DNA of 64,000 bases from RGIG9041 sp045612565 (GCA_045612565.1 JAZKZG010000094.1:1-64000), one strand, 5' to 3'; shown: positions 16,846 through 25,879, numbered from the stretch's first letter. Notes: a model not told the origin generated them from the letters alone. Numbers and translations: made by a program.

Positions 16846-17508
16846 CTATTCAAAAGAAACGGGTTTTGTCTGTTCTGTTGCAAAAGCGTTGGGACCGGGG
16901 TCGGACATTGAAAAATACATTTTTGCCGCCTTGGTAGTACCGAAATCACGATTTGAACCTGAGTTTTGCACCTTGTTAAAGGCATCGCGGAACATCTGAT
17001 TATGCGCTTCTTCGCGGTTTAGCAAAAAGTCGATTGTTTCGCGCACCTTTTTATCGTTTATCTGGCGGTAAAGATATTCATAAACTACTTTGGCGCGTTG
17101 TTCGGATGCGATATTACTCAAAAGGTCGGCGCACAAATCTCCGGTTACTGTCACATAGTCGCCTGTCCATGAATACCCCGAAGCATTGATAAGCCCTGGA
17201 TTTAGACCAAGCAGTACGTGTGACTGAATTTCACCTGCAGGTACTCTGTCGGCACATACATCGTGACCGTTTAAGAGATTTATGGCTTGTGCTACCATTT
17301 CCATATGACCGAGTTCTTCCGCGGCAATATCCAAAAATAAGTCTTTTATCTCGGGGTCTTTAATTCTGAAACTTTGCGACATATACTGCATAGCCGCCTT
17401 GAGTTCACCGTTACCGCCGCCAAGCTGTTCTTGTAAAAGTGCCGCATACTGCGGGTTTGGTTTTTCGATTTCAACAGGATGAAAAAGTTTTTTTTCGTGT
17501 TTGAACAT
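16846..17508 (-). CDS. Manganese catalase / CotJC-like spore coat protein
   Basis: A 220-residue ferritin-like dimanganese catalase. The ligand pattern is visible as paired Glu and His in the helices with LFLDIAAEELGHMEM and, later, NREEAHNQMF. It disproportionates hydrogen peroxide. In sporulating Firmicutes the short form is a coat protein (CotJC); whether this one is in the spore or the cytosol cannot be told. AAGGAGG precedes the ATG at 8 bases. It is divergent from a FAD/Rieske oxidoreductase; the shared gap carries an 11-bp inverted repeat (17549-17603), and a minus-strand TTGCAA-17-TATAGG promoter overlaps one arm. Joint oxidative-stress control is a reasonable inference. Confidence 0.9.
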   Translation of the reverse strand: MFKHEKKLFHPVEIEKPNPQYAALLQEQLGGGNGELKAAMQYMSQSFRIKDPEIKDLFLDIAAEELGHMEMVAQAINLLNGHDVCADRVPAGEIQSHVLLGLNPGLINASGYSWTGDYVTVTGDLCADLLSNIASEQRAKVVYEYLYRQINDKKVRETIDFLLNREEAHNQMFRDAFNKVQNSGSNRDFGTTKAAKMYFSMSDPGPNAFATEQTKPVSFE

Positions 17509-17548
17509 TTTGTTACCTCCTTATATATCCTATAAATATTTTTCTGTT

Positions 17549-17603
17549 TTTTTGCAATTGTATTCATAGTTTTTATATGCATATTTTTCTGTAATTGCAA
17601 AAA
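17549..17603. promoter_or_regulatory. Inverted repeat between manganese catalase and FAD/Rieske gene
   Basis: TTTTTGCAATT (17549-17559) and AATTGCAAAAA (17593-17603) are perfect inverted copies 33 bases apart. The left arm contains the minus-strand -35 candidate TTGCAA (17557-17552), followed after 17 bases by TATAGG (17534-17529). A regulator bound to both arms could control both genes. Confidence 0.5.
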
Positions 17604-17630
17604 CTAATTGTAATATACGGAGGAAATAAT

Positions 17631-18938
17631 ATGAAATCGATTTGGGAACAACAATCATCAAAACCTGAGTTCAAAACTCTTGACGGTGACAAGAATACTG
17701 ATATTTTAATAATCGGCGGAGGGATAGCAGGAATTTTATGTGCCCATAAGTTATCGAAATCGGGTGTCGAGTGCACAGTAGTTGAAGCAAATGAAATATG
17801 CGGAGGCATAACTAAAAACACTACGGCGAAAATCACAGTCGGACACGGACTCATATATGATAAACTTATTAATCGCTTTGGACAACAAAATGCGCAACTT
17901 TATCTTTCGGCACAGATGGATGCACTCAAAGAATATATCGCGTTATGCCGTGATATAGACTGCGATTTTCAAAACAAAGATTCGTATGTCTATTCTCTTT
18001 ATGACACAAACAAAATCGAAAAAGAAATAAAAGCACTTAATAAACTCGGTATAAAAGCCGAATTTTCGGATGCATACGAACTTCCGATTGCGGTTGCGGG
18101 TGCGGTACGTGTGAAAAATCAGGCACAGTTTAATCCGCTTAAGTTTTTGTATGCGGTTGCAAAAAAACTTCCGATATATGAACATACAAAGGTGATGGAA
18201 TTAAAAGAGAACAAAGCATACACAAACCGTGGTGTTATCTCCTTTAAAAAATTAGTTGTTACAACTCATTTTCCTATTTTTAATAAGCACGGCGGATACT
18301 TCTTAAAACTCTACCAGCACCGTTCTTATGTTGTTGCGCTCAAAAGCGTACCGCAATTGAGCGGTATGTATGTTGATGAGTCTGATACGGGACTTTCTTT
18401 CAGAAGTTTCGGCGATGTTTTGCTTTTGGGCGGCGGAGGTCACCGAACGGGCAAACAGGGCGGATGCTTTAGCGAACTGGAAGTATTTGCAAAAAAACAT
18501 TATAACAATGCAAAAATTGTTGCAAAATGGGCAACACAGGACTGTATGACGCTGGATGGGGTGGCATATATAGGTCAGTATGCAAAATCAACTCCGAATG
18601 TGTATGTAGCAACTGGCTTTAATAAATGGGGAATGACCAATGCAATGGCGGCGTCAAATATTTTGTGCGACATTATTTGTGGCAGACAAAACCGATATGC
18701 AGATGTGTTTTTGCCTTCGCGGAGCATACTTCATCCGCAGTTGGCACTTAACGCCTTTGAATCGGTGATGGGAATTATAACTCCCACAGTACCACGATGT
18801 CCGCACCTTGGCTGTGCTCTTAAATATAATCATGCCGAGCATACGTGGGATTGTTCCTGCCACGGCTCACGTTTTACAATAAACGGCAAACTTATCGACA
18901 ATCCCGCCACCGATGACCACAAAACAATAGGCAAATAA
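17631..18938 (+). CDS. FAD-dependent oxidoreductase (DAO family) with C-terminal Rieske domain
   Basis: A 435-residue protein. A dinucleotide-binding motif GGGIAGIL lies near residue 26, followed by a DAO-type FAD oxidoreductase core. The final 60 residues form a Rieske [2Fe-2S] domain with CPH (in PRCPHLGC) and CSCH (in WDCSCHGSRF) ligands. This architecture is widespread and lacks a defined substrate; electron transfer from the amine or thiol oxidised at FAD to the cluster is likely. The ATG at 17631 with GGAGG 8 bases upstream is preferred to an in-frame start at 17595. It is a single-gene unit ended by the hairpin at 18939-18962, divergent from manganese catalase. Confidence 0.9.
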   Translation: MKSIWEQQSSKPEFKTLDGDKNTDILIIGGGIAGILCAHKLSKSGVECTVVEANEICGGITKNTTAKITVGHGLIYDKLINRFGQQNAQLYLSAQMDALKEYIALCRDIDCDFQNKDSYVYSLYDTNKIEKEIKALNKLGIKAEFSDAYELPIAVAGAVRVKNQAQFNPLKFLYAVAKKLPIYEHTKVMELKENKAYTNRGVISFKKLVVTTHFPIFNKHGGYFLKLYQHRSYVVALKSVPQLSGMYVDESDTGLSFRSFGDVLLLGGGGHRTGKQGGCFSELEVFAKKHYNNAKIVAKWATQDCMTLDGVAYIGQYAKSTPNVYVATGFNKWGMTNAMAASNILCDIICGRQNRYADVFLPSRSILHPQLALNAFESVMGIITPTVPRCPHLGCALKYNHAEHTWDCSCHGSRFTINGKLIDNPATDDHKTIGK

Positions 18939-18962
18939 AAAAATCCCCGAGGGGATTTTTTT
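18939..18962. terminator. Bidirectional terminator between convergent genes
   Basis: AAAAATCCCC (18939-18948) pairs with GGGGATTTTT (18951-18960), CG-AG in the turn. It serves the oxidoreductase on + and the ABC exporter on -, whose stop codon begins at 18961. Confidence 0.8.
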
Positions 18963-20739
18963 AATGGAATTGTGAATTATACAGCGAGTGGTAAAAACCG
19001 CCTTTTTGTATTAGTTGTTCGTGGTTTCCCTGTTCGATAATTGCACCGTCTTTTACCACAAGGATGGTATCGGCATTCTGAATTGTCGAAAGCCTGTGGG
19101 CAATTATAAAACAGGTCTTATTCTTCATAAGTTCGGTCATTGCGTTTTGTATTTGTATCTCGGTACGTGAGTCAACGTTTGAGGTTGCCTCGTCAAGAAT
19201 GAGTATCGGTGCTTTTGACAAAAACGCACGTGCGATGGTTATAAGTTGTTTCTGACCTTTTGAAATGTTTACACCGTCATCCGAAAGTATGGTGTCATAC
19301 CCGTCGGGAAGTGATTCGATATATGAGGCGATTTTTGCTGACTTTGCCGCCGCATAAACCTCCTCAGGCGTTGCATCTTGTCTGCCGTAAACGATGTTAT
19401 CGTAAATGCTACCGCAAAACAGCCAGGTATCCTGAAGTACCATATTAAACGCAAAGCGCAGGTCTTGTCGCTTTAATTCGACCGACGGAATTCCGTCTAT
19501 CAGGATTTTTCCGCTCTGTGCATCATAAAAGCGCATAAGCAGATTTATTATTGTTGTTTTTCCTGCACCCGTGGGTCCGACTATAGCAACAGTCTGACCT
19601 TTATTTGCGGTTACCGAGACATTTTTGAGTATTGTTTTATCCTGTGTATATCCAAAAGTTATGTTTTCAAGGCAGACATCGCCGTTTACATTCTTTAACT
19701 CTTTTGCATCTTTGATATCTTCTTTTTCGGGTTGCTCGTCAAGTATTGCAAATACACGCTCCGCGGCAGAAAATGCCGACTGAAACTCGTGAAGGATATT
19801 CGAAAACTCGTTTATGGGACCTGCAAATTTTCGTGAGTACTGCACAAACTGAGCAACACCGCCAAGAGTTATAAAGAATACCGATGTTGCAAGTACGGTG
19901 CCGTTTTGTGAGAACATATAAAGTATTCCGCCGATGACGGCAACAAGTGTGAGCGAAATATTGTTTATAAGGTTTATGGTCGGGAAGAGCAGTGCGGCAT
20001 TATATTCCGCTTTGTAAAATGCGTCCATTGCTTCGTCATTTATTTTGTTAAAGCGCGACGAGATTTCTTGTTGTTTTCCATAGGCAGAGATTGTACGCGA
20101 ACCTGTAAGCATCTCTTCGGCAAAACCGTTAAGTTCACCGTATTTTTTGGCTCTTTTGCTAAAAAGAGGGCGCACTTTTTTTGAACGGTAGCGGGTAAAC
20201 AGTATCGATACGGGAACGGTCAGCGCAAAAATGAGTATCATCGGCTTTGAAATCTGCCACATAAAAATAAGCGAACCCACAACGGTATAAATACTTGTCA
20301 TAACCTGTATGAGATCGTGTGAGAGGGTGCTGTTTATGGTGTCGATATCGTATGAAAGGTGGCTTATAATGTCACCTGTTGCGTGGGTGTCGAAATATCC
20401 CACAGGAAGTGTTGTCAGTTTTTCAAAAACCTGTTTGCGCATTTTGTATATGATACGTTGGCTCAGGTTTATCATAACAACCGAAAGAATGTATGAAAGC
20501 AGTGCCGAAATCACATAACAGCCAATCATATATGCTATGTTTTTCCATACAGCATCAAAGTCAACACCGCCCTTAAATTCAATCGCATCAATTGCCGCAC
20601 CCGAAAATCTGGGGCCAAGGAGTGACAGTTGGTTTGAACCGAGTGTTAAAATCAGCGCTGTAATAAACAACGGCCATTGTTCCACAACGTATTTACTCAG
20701 GCGCAAAAATATGCCTTTTTTAAACTTTTTCTTAGTCAA
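18961..20739 (-). CDS. ABC exporter subunit 2 (fused membrane and ATPase domains)
   Basis: A 592-residue half-transporter: six-helix ABC membrane domain (about 20-310), then an ATPase domain with Walker A GPTGAGKTT near residue 390, signature region NISKGQKQL, Walker B ILILDEATS and a switch His in IAHRLST. I chose the TTG at 20739 because GGGAGGTG lies 6 bases upstream; the GTG at 20766 would add nine residues that cover that site. It overlaps the partner gene by 8 bases. With the preceding gene it forms a heterodimeric exporter of the LmrCD/YheIH type, exporting drugs, peptides or lipids. The catalytic Glu in Walker B is present here. Confidence 0.9.
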   Translation of the reverse strand: MTKKKFKKGIFLRLSKYVVEQWPLFITALILTLGSNQLSLLGPRFSGAAIDAIEFKGGVDFDAVWKNIAYMIGCYVISALLSYILSVVMINLSQRIIYKMRKQVFEKLTTLPVGYFDTHATGDIISHLSYDIDTINSTLSHDLIQVMTSIYTVVGSLIFMWQISKPMILIFALTVPVSILFTRYRSKKVRPLFSKRAKKYGELNGFAEEMLTGSRTISAYGKQQEISSRFNKINDEAMDAFYKAEYNAALLFPTINLINNISLTLVAVIGGILYMFSQNGTVLATSVFFITLGGVAQFVQYSRKFAGPINEFSNILHEFQSAFSAAERVFAILDEQPEKEDIKDAKELKNVNGDVCLENITFGYTQDKTILKNVSVTANKGQTVAIVGPTGAGKTTIINLLMRFYDAQSGKILIDGIPSVELKRQDLRFAFNMVLQDTWLFCGSIYDNIVYGRQDATPEEVYAAAKSAKIASYIESLPDGYDTILSDDGVNISKGQKQLITIARAFLSKAPILILDEATSNVDSRTEIQIQNAMTELMKNKTCFIIAHRLSTIQNADTILVVKDGAIIEQGNHEQLIQKGGFYHSLYNSQFH

Positions 20740-22450
20740 GGAAAGCACCTCCCATCTGTGAGTCACTTATCTCTTTGTATTCGGTACAGTTTGTAAGAAG
20801 GTGTTCGTGTTTTCCATAGCCGATTATTTCGCCGTCTTCGATAACGAGTATCAGGTCGCAGTTTTTAACTGAACTGACGCGCTGTGCAACGGTAATAACG
20901 GTGGAATGCGGGAGTGACGTCGAAAGTGCAGTGCGCAGATTTGCGTCGGTTTTATAGTCGAGCGCCGATGACGAGTCGTCGAGTATGAGTATTTCGGGTT
21001 GTCCTGCGATTGCACGTGTGATTAAAAGTCGCTGACGCTGACCACCCGAGAGATTGGTGCCTCCCGATGATACGCTGTGGGCATATCCGTCAGTAAATGA
21101 CGAAATAAAATCGTGTGCCTGTGCAATCTTTGCTGCGCTTATAATGGTTTGTGTAGAAATGTCGCGTCCGAAACGGATATTTTCTTCTATTGTGTCAGCA
21201 TAAATAAAATCATTCTGAAAAACAACACCGAACATATCGGTCAGCGTATCGCGGTCATATGAGCGTATGTCTTTGCCGTTTATACGGATAACACCGCTGT
21301 CTGCGTCATAAAAACGCATAAGCAATCGCAGAATTGTCGATTTGCCGCTTCCCGTGGCACCGATAATGCCTAGTGTCTGTCCTTTTTTTAACTCAAACGA
21401 TATATCTTTTAAGTTGTTTTTCTTTCCGAGATACGAAAAGTTTACGTTTTTAAAACTGATATGTACCGACGCATCGCCTTTGCCGTCGTCCTCAACGTCA
21501 ACAAGTTCGCTTTTTTGTTCCATAACCTGCGAGATGCGTTTTGCAGATGCGGCACACTTTGTGTACATGACAAACATACGCGACAGCGACATCATTGCCA
21601 TCGATATAAGTGTAAAATACTGCATAAATGCAATAACGGTTGACGAGGAAGACTGATTACGTGCTACAAAATATGCACTGACTGCAACAACCGCAACAAT
21701 GCCCAGATTCATAAGCAGTGTCATAATAGGGTTTACCACACCCATAATTATTCCCGCTCGGCTTTCGTTTTTTCTGAGCGTAAGATTGGCGCGGTCATAA
21801 CGCGCGTTTTCATAATCCACCTTTGATAGTGCTTTTATAACACGGATGCCCTGCGCGTCTTCGCGCACAACGCGTACCATTCCGTCGACCGACTGTTGCA
21901 CCTTTGAATAGAGCGGCACACCCATTCGTGATATGCTGTATACAACCGCAAAAATAAGCGGTAGCATTGCAATCATAACAAGCGCCAGTTTTTTGTCCAT
22001 AGCCATTGTGATGATTGTTCCGCCAAGCAAAAGTATCGGCGCACGTATGCCCATTCTCTGCATCATTCCTATAAAGTTCTGCACATTGTATGTATCAGAA
22101 GTTATTCGCGATTCGAGTGACGGAATGGTAAATTCATCGGTGCTTCTTGCCGATAAATTAAGTGTTTTCAAAAACAGATTTTTTCGCATCTGTGTCGAAA
22201 ATCTCATTGTTGTTTTTGCTGCCATTCTGTTGGCAATTATATTTCCAAGACAGGCAATAACAGCGCAGACTGTCATTAAACCGCCAAAAAATATAATCTT
22301 TTTTACATCATTTGCTTGTATGACATTGTCAAGTATGTAACTCAGCAAAAAAGGAATTATAAGTTCCGCGACTGTGCCGAGCATCTTTATGCTTGTTCCC
22401 GCTATAATTCGTTTTGTCAGCGGTTTTATGTATGAAAAAACCCACTTCAT
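20732..22450 (-). CDS. ABC exporter subunit 1 (fused membrane and ATPase domains)
   Basis: A 572-residue half-transporter with an N-terminal six-helix domain and an ATPase domain: Walker A GATGSGKST near residue 366, signature LSGGQRQ near 468, and Walker B ILILDD near 488. The residue after the Walker B Asp is Asp instead of Glu, which marks the non-catalytic site of asymmetric heterodimeric exporters. It starts at 22450, overlapping the MarR gene stop by 4 bases, and is translationally coupled to its partner. The MarR-exporter arrangement suggests induction by the transported compound (inference). Confidence 0.92.
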   Translation of the reverse strand: MKWVFSYIKPLTKRIIAGTSIKMLGTVAELIIPFLLSYILDNVIQANDVKKIIFFGGLMTVCAVIACLGNIIANRMAAKTTMRFSTQMRKNLFLKTLNLSARSTDEFTIPSLESRITSDTYNVQNFIGMMQRMGIRAPILLLGGTIITMAMDKKLALVMIAMLPLIFAVVYSISRMGVPLYSKVQQSVDGMVRVVREDAQGIRVIKALSKVDYENARYDRANLTLRKNESRAGIIMGVVNPIMTLLMNLGIVAVVAVSAYFVARNQSSSSTVIAFMQYFTLISMAMMSLSRMFVMYTKCAASAKRISQVMEQKSELVDVEDDGKGDASVHISFKNVNFSYLGKKNNLKDISFELKKGQTLGIIGATGSGKSTILRLLMRFYDADSGVIRINGKDIRSYDRDTLTDMFGVVFQNDFIYADTIEENIRFGRDISTQTIISAAKIAQAHDFISSFTDGYAHSVSSGGTNLSGGQRQRLLITRAIAGQPEILILDDSSSALDYKTDANLRTALSTSLPHSTVITVAQRVSSVKNCDLILVIEDGEIIGYGKHEHLLTNCTEYKEISDSQMGGAFLD

Positions 22451-22887
22451 TTGTTTTCCTCTTGATTTTCAATAATTTCTCTTGCACGGTCTTGCATCCG
22501 TTTTAAAACCGAATCGAATATGTCGAGTTCATCCTGCGGTATATCTTCCGATAAAAGTTGCATCCATTCTGACGATGCTTTTTTTATATCCGGTACAACA
22601 CCGAGCATTTTTTCGGACGGATAGACCGAAAACTGACGTTTGTCATTCGGCAGAGGTTTTCTTAAAATATACCCTTTTTCTTCAAGGTAATTAAGATTTC
22701 TTGTAACGGTACTTTTGTTGATGCAAAGTTCTTTTGCAAGTTGCTCTTGTGAGCGTCCGGGCTCACGGCAGATTGCAAGGGCAAAAGCATAGTGAGAACT
22801 TTGCAGCTCTTCGGCACATACTTTGCTGTGCCTGTAAATTGCTTGTGAACGGCTGATGTTATTTAACATCTTCATAAATTTTGACAT
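22447..22887 (-). CDS. MarR-family transcriptional regulator
   Basis: A 146-residue winged-helix protein with the MarR pattern (LAKELCINKSTVTRNLNYLEEKGYI, then a wing with PNDKRQFSVYPSEK). It is the first gene of the exporter operon. The ATG at 22887 has TGGAG at 8 bases; the longer frame to 22932 would include the operator region. Two tandem GTTGC-N4-GCAAC-type palindromes (22905-22918, 22920-22933) lie just downstream of its own -10 box, a classical autorepression layout. The divergent nitroreductase promoter is only a few bases away, so both units may respond to the same ligand. Confidence 0.9.
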   Translation of the reverse strand: MSKFMKMLNNISRSQAIYRHSKVCAEELQSSHYAFALAICREPGRSQEQLAKELCINKSTVTRNLNYLEEKGYILRKPLPNDKRQFSVYPSEKMLGVVPDIKKASSEWMQLLSEDIPQDELDIFDSVLKRMQDRAREIIENQEENK

Positions 22888-22900
22888 ATTATACTCCAAA

Positions 22901-22994
22901 AATAGTTGCACACGCAACAGTTTCGTATGCAACTATTTTAACAAACACTTTAGAGTATGTCAACATTGACAAAAAGTTTATCAAAAAATATAAT
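22901..22994. promoter_or_regulatory. Divergent promoters and tandem MarR operators
   Basis: Minus strand: TTGACA (22963-22958), 17 bases, TAAAAT (22940-22935), towards marR. Plus strand: TTGACA (22966-22971), 17 bases, TATAAT (22989-22994), towards the nitroreductase. The two -35 boxes form TGTCAACATTGACA, a palindrome. Operator candidates GTTGC-ACAC-GCAAC (22905-22918) and GTTTC-GTAT-GCAAC (22920-22933) lie 15 bases centre to centre at the marR start site, flanked by a perfect 10-bp inverted repeat (22901-22910, 22928-22937). Confidence 0.75.
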
Positions 22995-23019
22995 AAAATA
23001 AAAAAGTATTGGAGGCATT

Positions 23020-23547
23020 ATGAATTTTACTGAAATTGCAAATAAAAGACAGTCTTGCCGCGCTTATGACACCAACCGTGCGGTAGAAAAAGAAAAAATC
23101 AACGCAATACTCGAATCGGCACGTCTTGCTCCTTCTGCCTGTAACGGTCAGCCGTATTACATCACTGTGTGTCATGGTGATGTTGCAAAAAAGGTTGCAA
23201 AAGCAACCGAAGGTGTGGGTATCAACAAATTTGCCGCTGATGCTCCCGTACTTATGGTCATTTCCGAAAAACCGTATAATTCCACCGCCGCTCTCGGCGC
23301 ACGTCTTAAAAAGAACGATTACCGCTCAATCGATATCGGTATCGTTGCGGCATACATCACCGCCGAAGCAACTGCACAAGGTCTGGGCAGTTGTATTCTC
23401 GGTTGGCTCGATGATGCAAAAATCAGGGAGATTTGCGATATTGACGGTACAGTCCGCCTTGTTATAACCTTAGGCTATGAAAAGGACGGCACTCTTCGCT
23501 CCAAAAAGAGAAAGTCACTTGATGAACTGTCAAAAACAGTGAGGTAG
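23020..23547 (+). CDS. Nitroreductase-family FMN-dependent oxidoreductase
   Basis: A 175-residue single-domain nitroreductase (opening IANRQSCRAYD, FMN phosphate site; later LGSCILGWLDD). It reduces nitro, quinone or similar acceptors with NAD(P)H. GGAGG 8 bases before the ATG. It is followed after 3 bases by an SDR gene and then a rhodanese gene, forming a unit divergent from a MarR/exporter operon; a detoxification role for the region is an inference from this pairing. Confidence 0.9.
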   Translation: MNFTEIANKRQSCRAYDTNRAVEKEKINAILESARLAPSACNGQPYYITVCHGDVAKKVAKATEGVGINKFAADAPVLMVISEKPYNSTAALGARLKKNDYRSIDIGIVAAYITAEATAQGLGSCILGWLDDAKIREICDIDGTVRLVITLGYEKDGTLRSKKRKSLDELSKTVR

Positions 23548-23550
23548 AAT

Positions 23551-24261
23551 ATGTTTGATTTTAAAGATAAAGTAGCGGTTGTAACGGGCGGTGCAAGAGG
23601 CATCGGCAAGTGCATCCGTGAGCAGTTTGAACGTGCGGGAGCCACCGTTTATGTTATTGACCTGCTCGATAATGATTGTTTTGTGGGCGACCTTTCGGAT
23701 AAATCCACCCTCGAGCGCTTTGCCAAAAAAGTAATTGATGAAAACGGCAAAATCGACTATCTTATCAATAATGCCGCACCAAAATGCGTTGGTATAAAAA
23801 GCGGCACCTACGATGAATTTGAATACGCGATGAGCGTGGGTGTGACCGCTCCGTTTTACCTTTCAAAACTGTTTGCGCCGTATTTTTCAAAGGGCGCAAG
23901 TATTGTTAATATTTCGTCATCGCGCGACAGAATGAGCCAACCGCAGACTGAGAGTTATACTGCGGCAAAAGGCGGTATCTCGGCGCTTACCCATGCACTT
24001 GCGGTAAGCCTTGCGGGAAAAGTGCGTGTTAACTCAATCTCGCCCGGCTGGATTGACAATAACTATACAGTCTACGAGGGCGCCGATGCCGTGCAACAGC
24101 CTGTCGGCAGAGTGGGAAATCCACTGGATATCGCAAACGCGGTAATGTATCTTTGCTCAGATATGTCGGGCTTTATCACAGGCGAGGATATCTGCATTGA
24201 CGGTGGAATGACAAAGCAGATGATTTATCACGCTGACCACGGATGGAAACTAATGCTATGA
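23551..24261 (+). CDS. Short-chain dehydrogenase/reductase (SDR)
   Basis: A 236-residue classical SDR with the cofactor motif TGGARGIGK near residue 11, NNAA, and the catalytic Ser and YxxxK (YTAAKGG). It ends with GGMTKQMIYH, in the usual substrate-binding region. The substrate is unknown. It is encoded 3 bases after the nitroreductase and overlaps the rhodanese start, so all three are likely cotranslated. NAD versus NADP preference cannot be read reliably, although Asp after the second strand (VIDLLDN) favours NAD. Confidence 0.9.
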   Translation: MFDFKDKVAVVTGGARGIGKCIREQFERAGATVYVIDLLDNDCFVGDLSDKSTLERFAKKVIDENGKIDYLINNAAPKCVGIKSGTYDEFEYAMSVGVTAPFYLSKLFAPYFSKGASIVNISSSRDRMSQPQTESYTAAKGGISALTHALAVSLAGKVRVNSISPGWIDNNYTVYEGADAVQQPVGRVGNPLDIANAVMYLCSDMSGFITGEDICIDGGMTKQMIYHADHGWKLML

Positions 24262-24653
24262 GATTTTTAAAAGGATTGATTATAATGTTTATGTTATTTA
24301 ATTTAACTGCTTGTCATAACGATTTTGACAGAACTTTTGTTGACGGTTATTGGCAAATTTCTGCCGAGGAAGCTCATATGATTATGTCGACAAAAGAGGA
24401 ATATGCAATAGTAGACGCCCGTACTCAAGAGGAGTATGACGAGGGTCATATAGAAGGCGCGATTATGATTCCTGAATACGAAATCGGCACTCGTGCCGAA
24501 AAAGAACTTTTAGACAAAGAACAGTTAATACTCGTTTATTGCCGAAGCGGCAGACGAAGTAAAATTGCATCAAAAGCACTTGCAGAGTTGGGCTATACCA
24601 ATGTGTACGAATTCGGCGGAATAATCGACTGGCCGTATGATATTGTAAAATAA
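24258..24653 (+). CDS. Rhodanese-domain lipoprotein
   Basis: A 131-residue protein with a short signal peptide and lipobox (MFMLFNLTAC), so it sits on the outside of the membrane. The rhodanese domain has the active-site loop CRSGRRS with its catalytic Cys. It may transfer sulfur or sense thiols outside the cell. The ATG at 24258 overlaps the SDR stop (ATGA); an in-frame ATG at 24243 would add five residues with no ribosome binding site benefit. Exported single-domain rhodaneses are common in anaerobes and their substrates are mostly unknown. Confidence 0.85.
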   Translation: MRFLKGLIIMFMLFNLTACHNDFDRTFVDGYWQISAEEAHMIMSTKEEYAIVDARTQEEYDEGHIEGAIMIPEYEIGTRAEKELLDKEQLILVYCRSGRRSKIASKALAELGYTNVYEFGGIIDWPYDIVK

Positions 24654-24663
24654 TAGCAAATGA

Positions 24664-24690
24664 AAAAGCAGTCCCGATGGACTGCTTTTT
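24664..24690 (+). terminator. Terminator of the nitroreductase unit
   Basis: AAAAGCAGTCC (24664-24674), CGAT loop, GGACTGCTTTT (24679-24689). It ends the + unit and is followed by the convergent GGDEF gene. Confidence 0.85.
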
Positions 24691-24708
24691 GTTTTAACAA
24701 CTTATTTT

Positions 24709-25788
24709 TTAACTGATTGTTGATATCAGAGCCTTTTTTTGATTTTTTACATCATACATATTAAAATCAGCTCGTCTGATAACATCTTCGGCACAATCAT
24801 TTTTTTCATACTTGGAATATCCGATAGAAACAGTTAATTGGTAGTATTCATTTTTAAAATTGTCTGCAATAGTTTTTTCAAAACGTGTCAGCAGATTTTC
24901 CACGTTGGCATTTTTTCTTAAAATTATTGCAAATTCGTCGCCGCCGATTCGGTAGCACTGACCGTAATTGCTGAAAATTGATTTGATGATACGTGAGATA
25001 ATAACCAGACATTTATCTCCGTATGGATGACCGTAGGTGTCATTAATGTATTTAAAATCATCTATATCCAGAATTATTACCGTTTGGTTTACTTTAAATT
25101 CTTTTATTTTTTTGATATATGTTCCCTGGTTAAGAACACCTGTGAGTTTGTCAAAAAGATTTGTAAATTCAAGGTTATATGCATAATATATACACAAACA
25201 AAAAACGACAGTTATTCTTGTTGTGTATACTTCCTCTTTAAAAATTTGAATTGAACATGATAAAAGAAAACACAAACTCAATAAATAGGCAAAAATCTTG
25301 TGCTGTAAAAATCCTTTACGTGAATATCGCAGTGTTTCGTAAAGTAAATATATCACTGCAAAGAAATATGAAATTATATATACGAAAAACAAGCTGCCGC
25401 GATGATAATTATTTTGTGCATCTATATAGAATAACTTGTTTGATACAATCAAAATATGATAGATAAGCACATAGGCACCGATGCCGATAGCGGCTTGTTT
25501 TAAACGGTGAAATCTTGCAATGGTCATTGCAAAAAACACAATCAGAATCGGTGTAAGAAGAAACCCGAAATAATTTGATAAAAAGTTAATGGGTTTAAAT
25601 TCAGATGCACAACCGTTTGAAAATATAGACATTACTTCACAAATTGTTACGAAAACCGAACCCAAAAAAACGACGATAAAACCTTTTTTGTGCGCGGGTA
25701 AAATATATTCGTTTGTAACGGTTAAAAACAGCATACATAAAACCGTCATGAAAAGAATGGGGAGTGTATACAGGTATTGGGTTATCAT
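24709..25788 (-). CDS. Membrane-bound diguanylate cyclase (GGDEF)
   Basis: A 359-residue protein: the first about 190 residues contain six or seven hydrophobic helices of a 7TM-type sensor region, then a GGDEF domain with intact RIGGDEF active site near residue 281 (synthesising cyclic-di-GMP from two GTP). No EAL or HD-GYP domain is present. There is no RxxD inhibitory site at the usual position that I can identify with confidence. It is a single gene, convergent with the rhodanese unit. It is one of two cyclases in the window (see 56526-58121). Confidence 0.88.
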   Translation of the reverse strand: MITQYLYTLPILFMTVLCMLFLTVTNEYILPAHKKGFIVVFLGSVFVTICEVMSIFSNGCASEFKPINFLSNYFGFLLTPILIVFFAMTIARFHRLKQAAIGIGAYVLIYHILIVSNKLFYIDAQNNYHRGSLFFVYIISYFFAVIYLLYETLRYSRKGFLQHKIFAYLLSLCFLLSCSIQIFKEEVYTTRITVVFCLCIYYAYNLEFTNLFDKLTGVLNQGTYIKKIKEFKVNQTVIILDIDDFKYINDTYGHPYGDKCLVIISRIIKSIFSNYGQCYRIGGDEFAIILRKNANVENLLTRFEKTIADNFKNEYYQLTVSIGYSKYEKNDCAEDVIRRADFNMYDVKNQKKALISTIS

Positions 25789-25847
25789 TTAATTCTCCTG
25801 GTATATTTAACGTCTTAATAACATTTAGTCTGTTCAAATTAAAAGAA

Positions 25848-25879
25848 TGTTCATATCGGACTAAAGTCCGATATGAACA
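25848..25879 (-). terminator. Long hairpin downstream of tRNA-Pro
   Basis: TGTTCATATCGGACT (25848-25862) and its perfect complement (25865-25879) form a 15-bp stem with a 2-base turn. On the minus strand it lies 8 bases after the CCA end of tRNA-Pro and is followed by a short T-rich stretch, so it is probably the tRNA terminator. Confidence 0.65.

Noticed and set aside
18961..20739. Signature NISKGQKQL considered as a degenerate ABC site
   Set aside because: Variants of this signature are common in active heterodimeric exporters; the degenerate Walker B site is in the partner gene instead.
25848..25879. Long perfect hairpin considered as a transposon end or attachment site
   Set aside because: Its place 8 bases after the tRNA-Pro CCA and the 2-base turn fit a terminator, and no integrase or direct repeat of the tRNA end is nearby.
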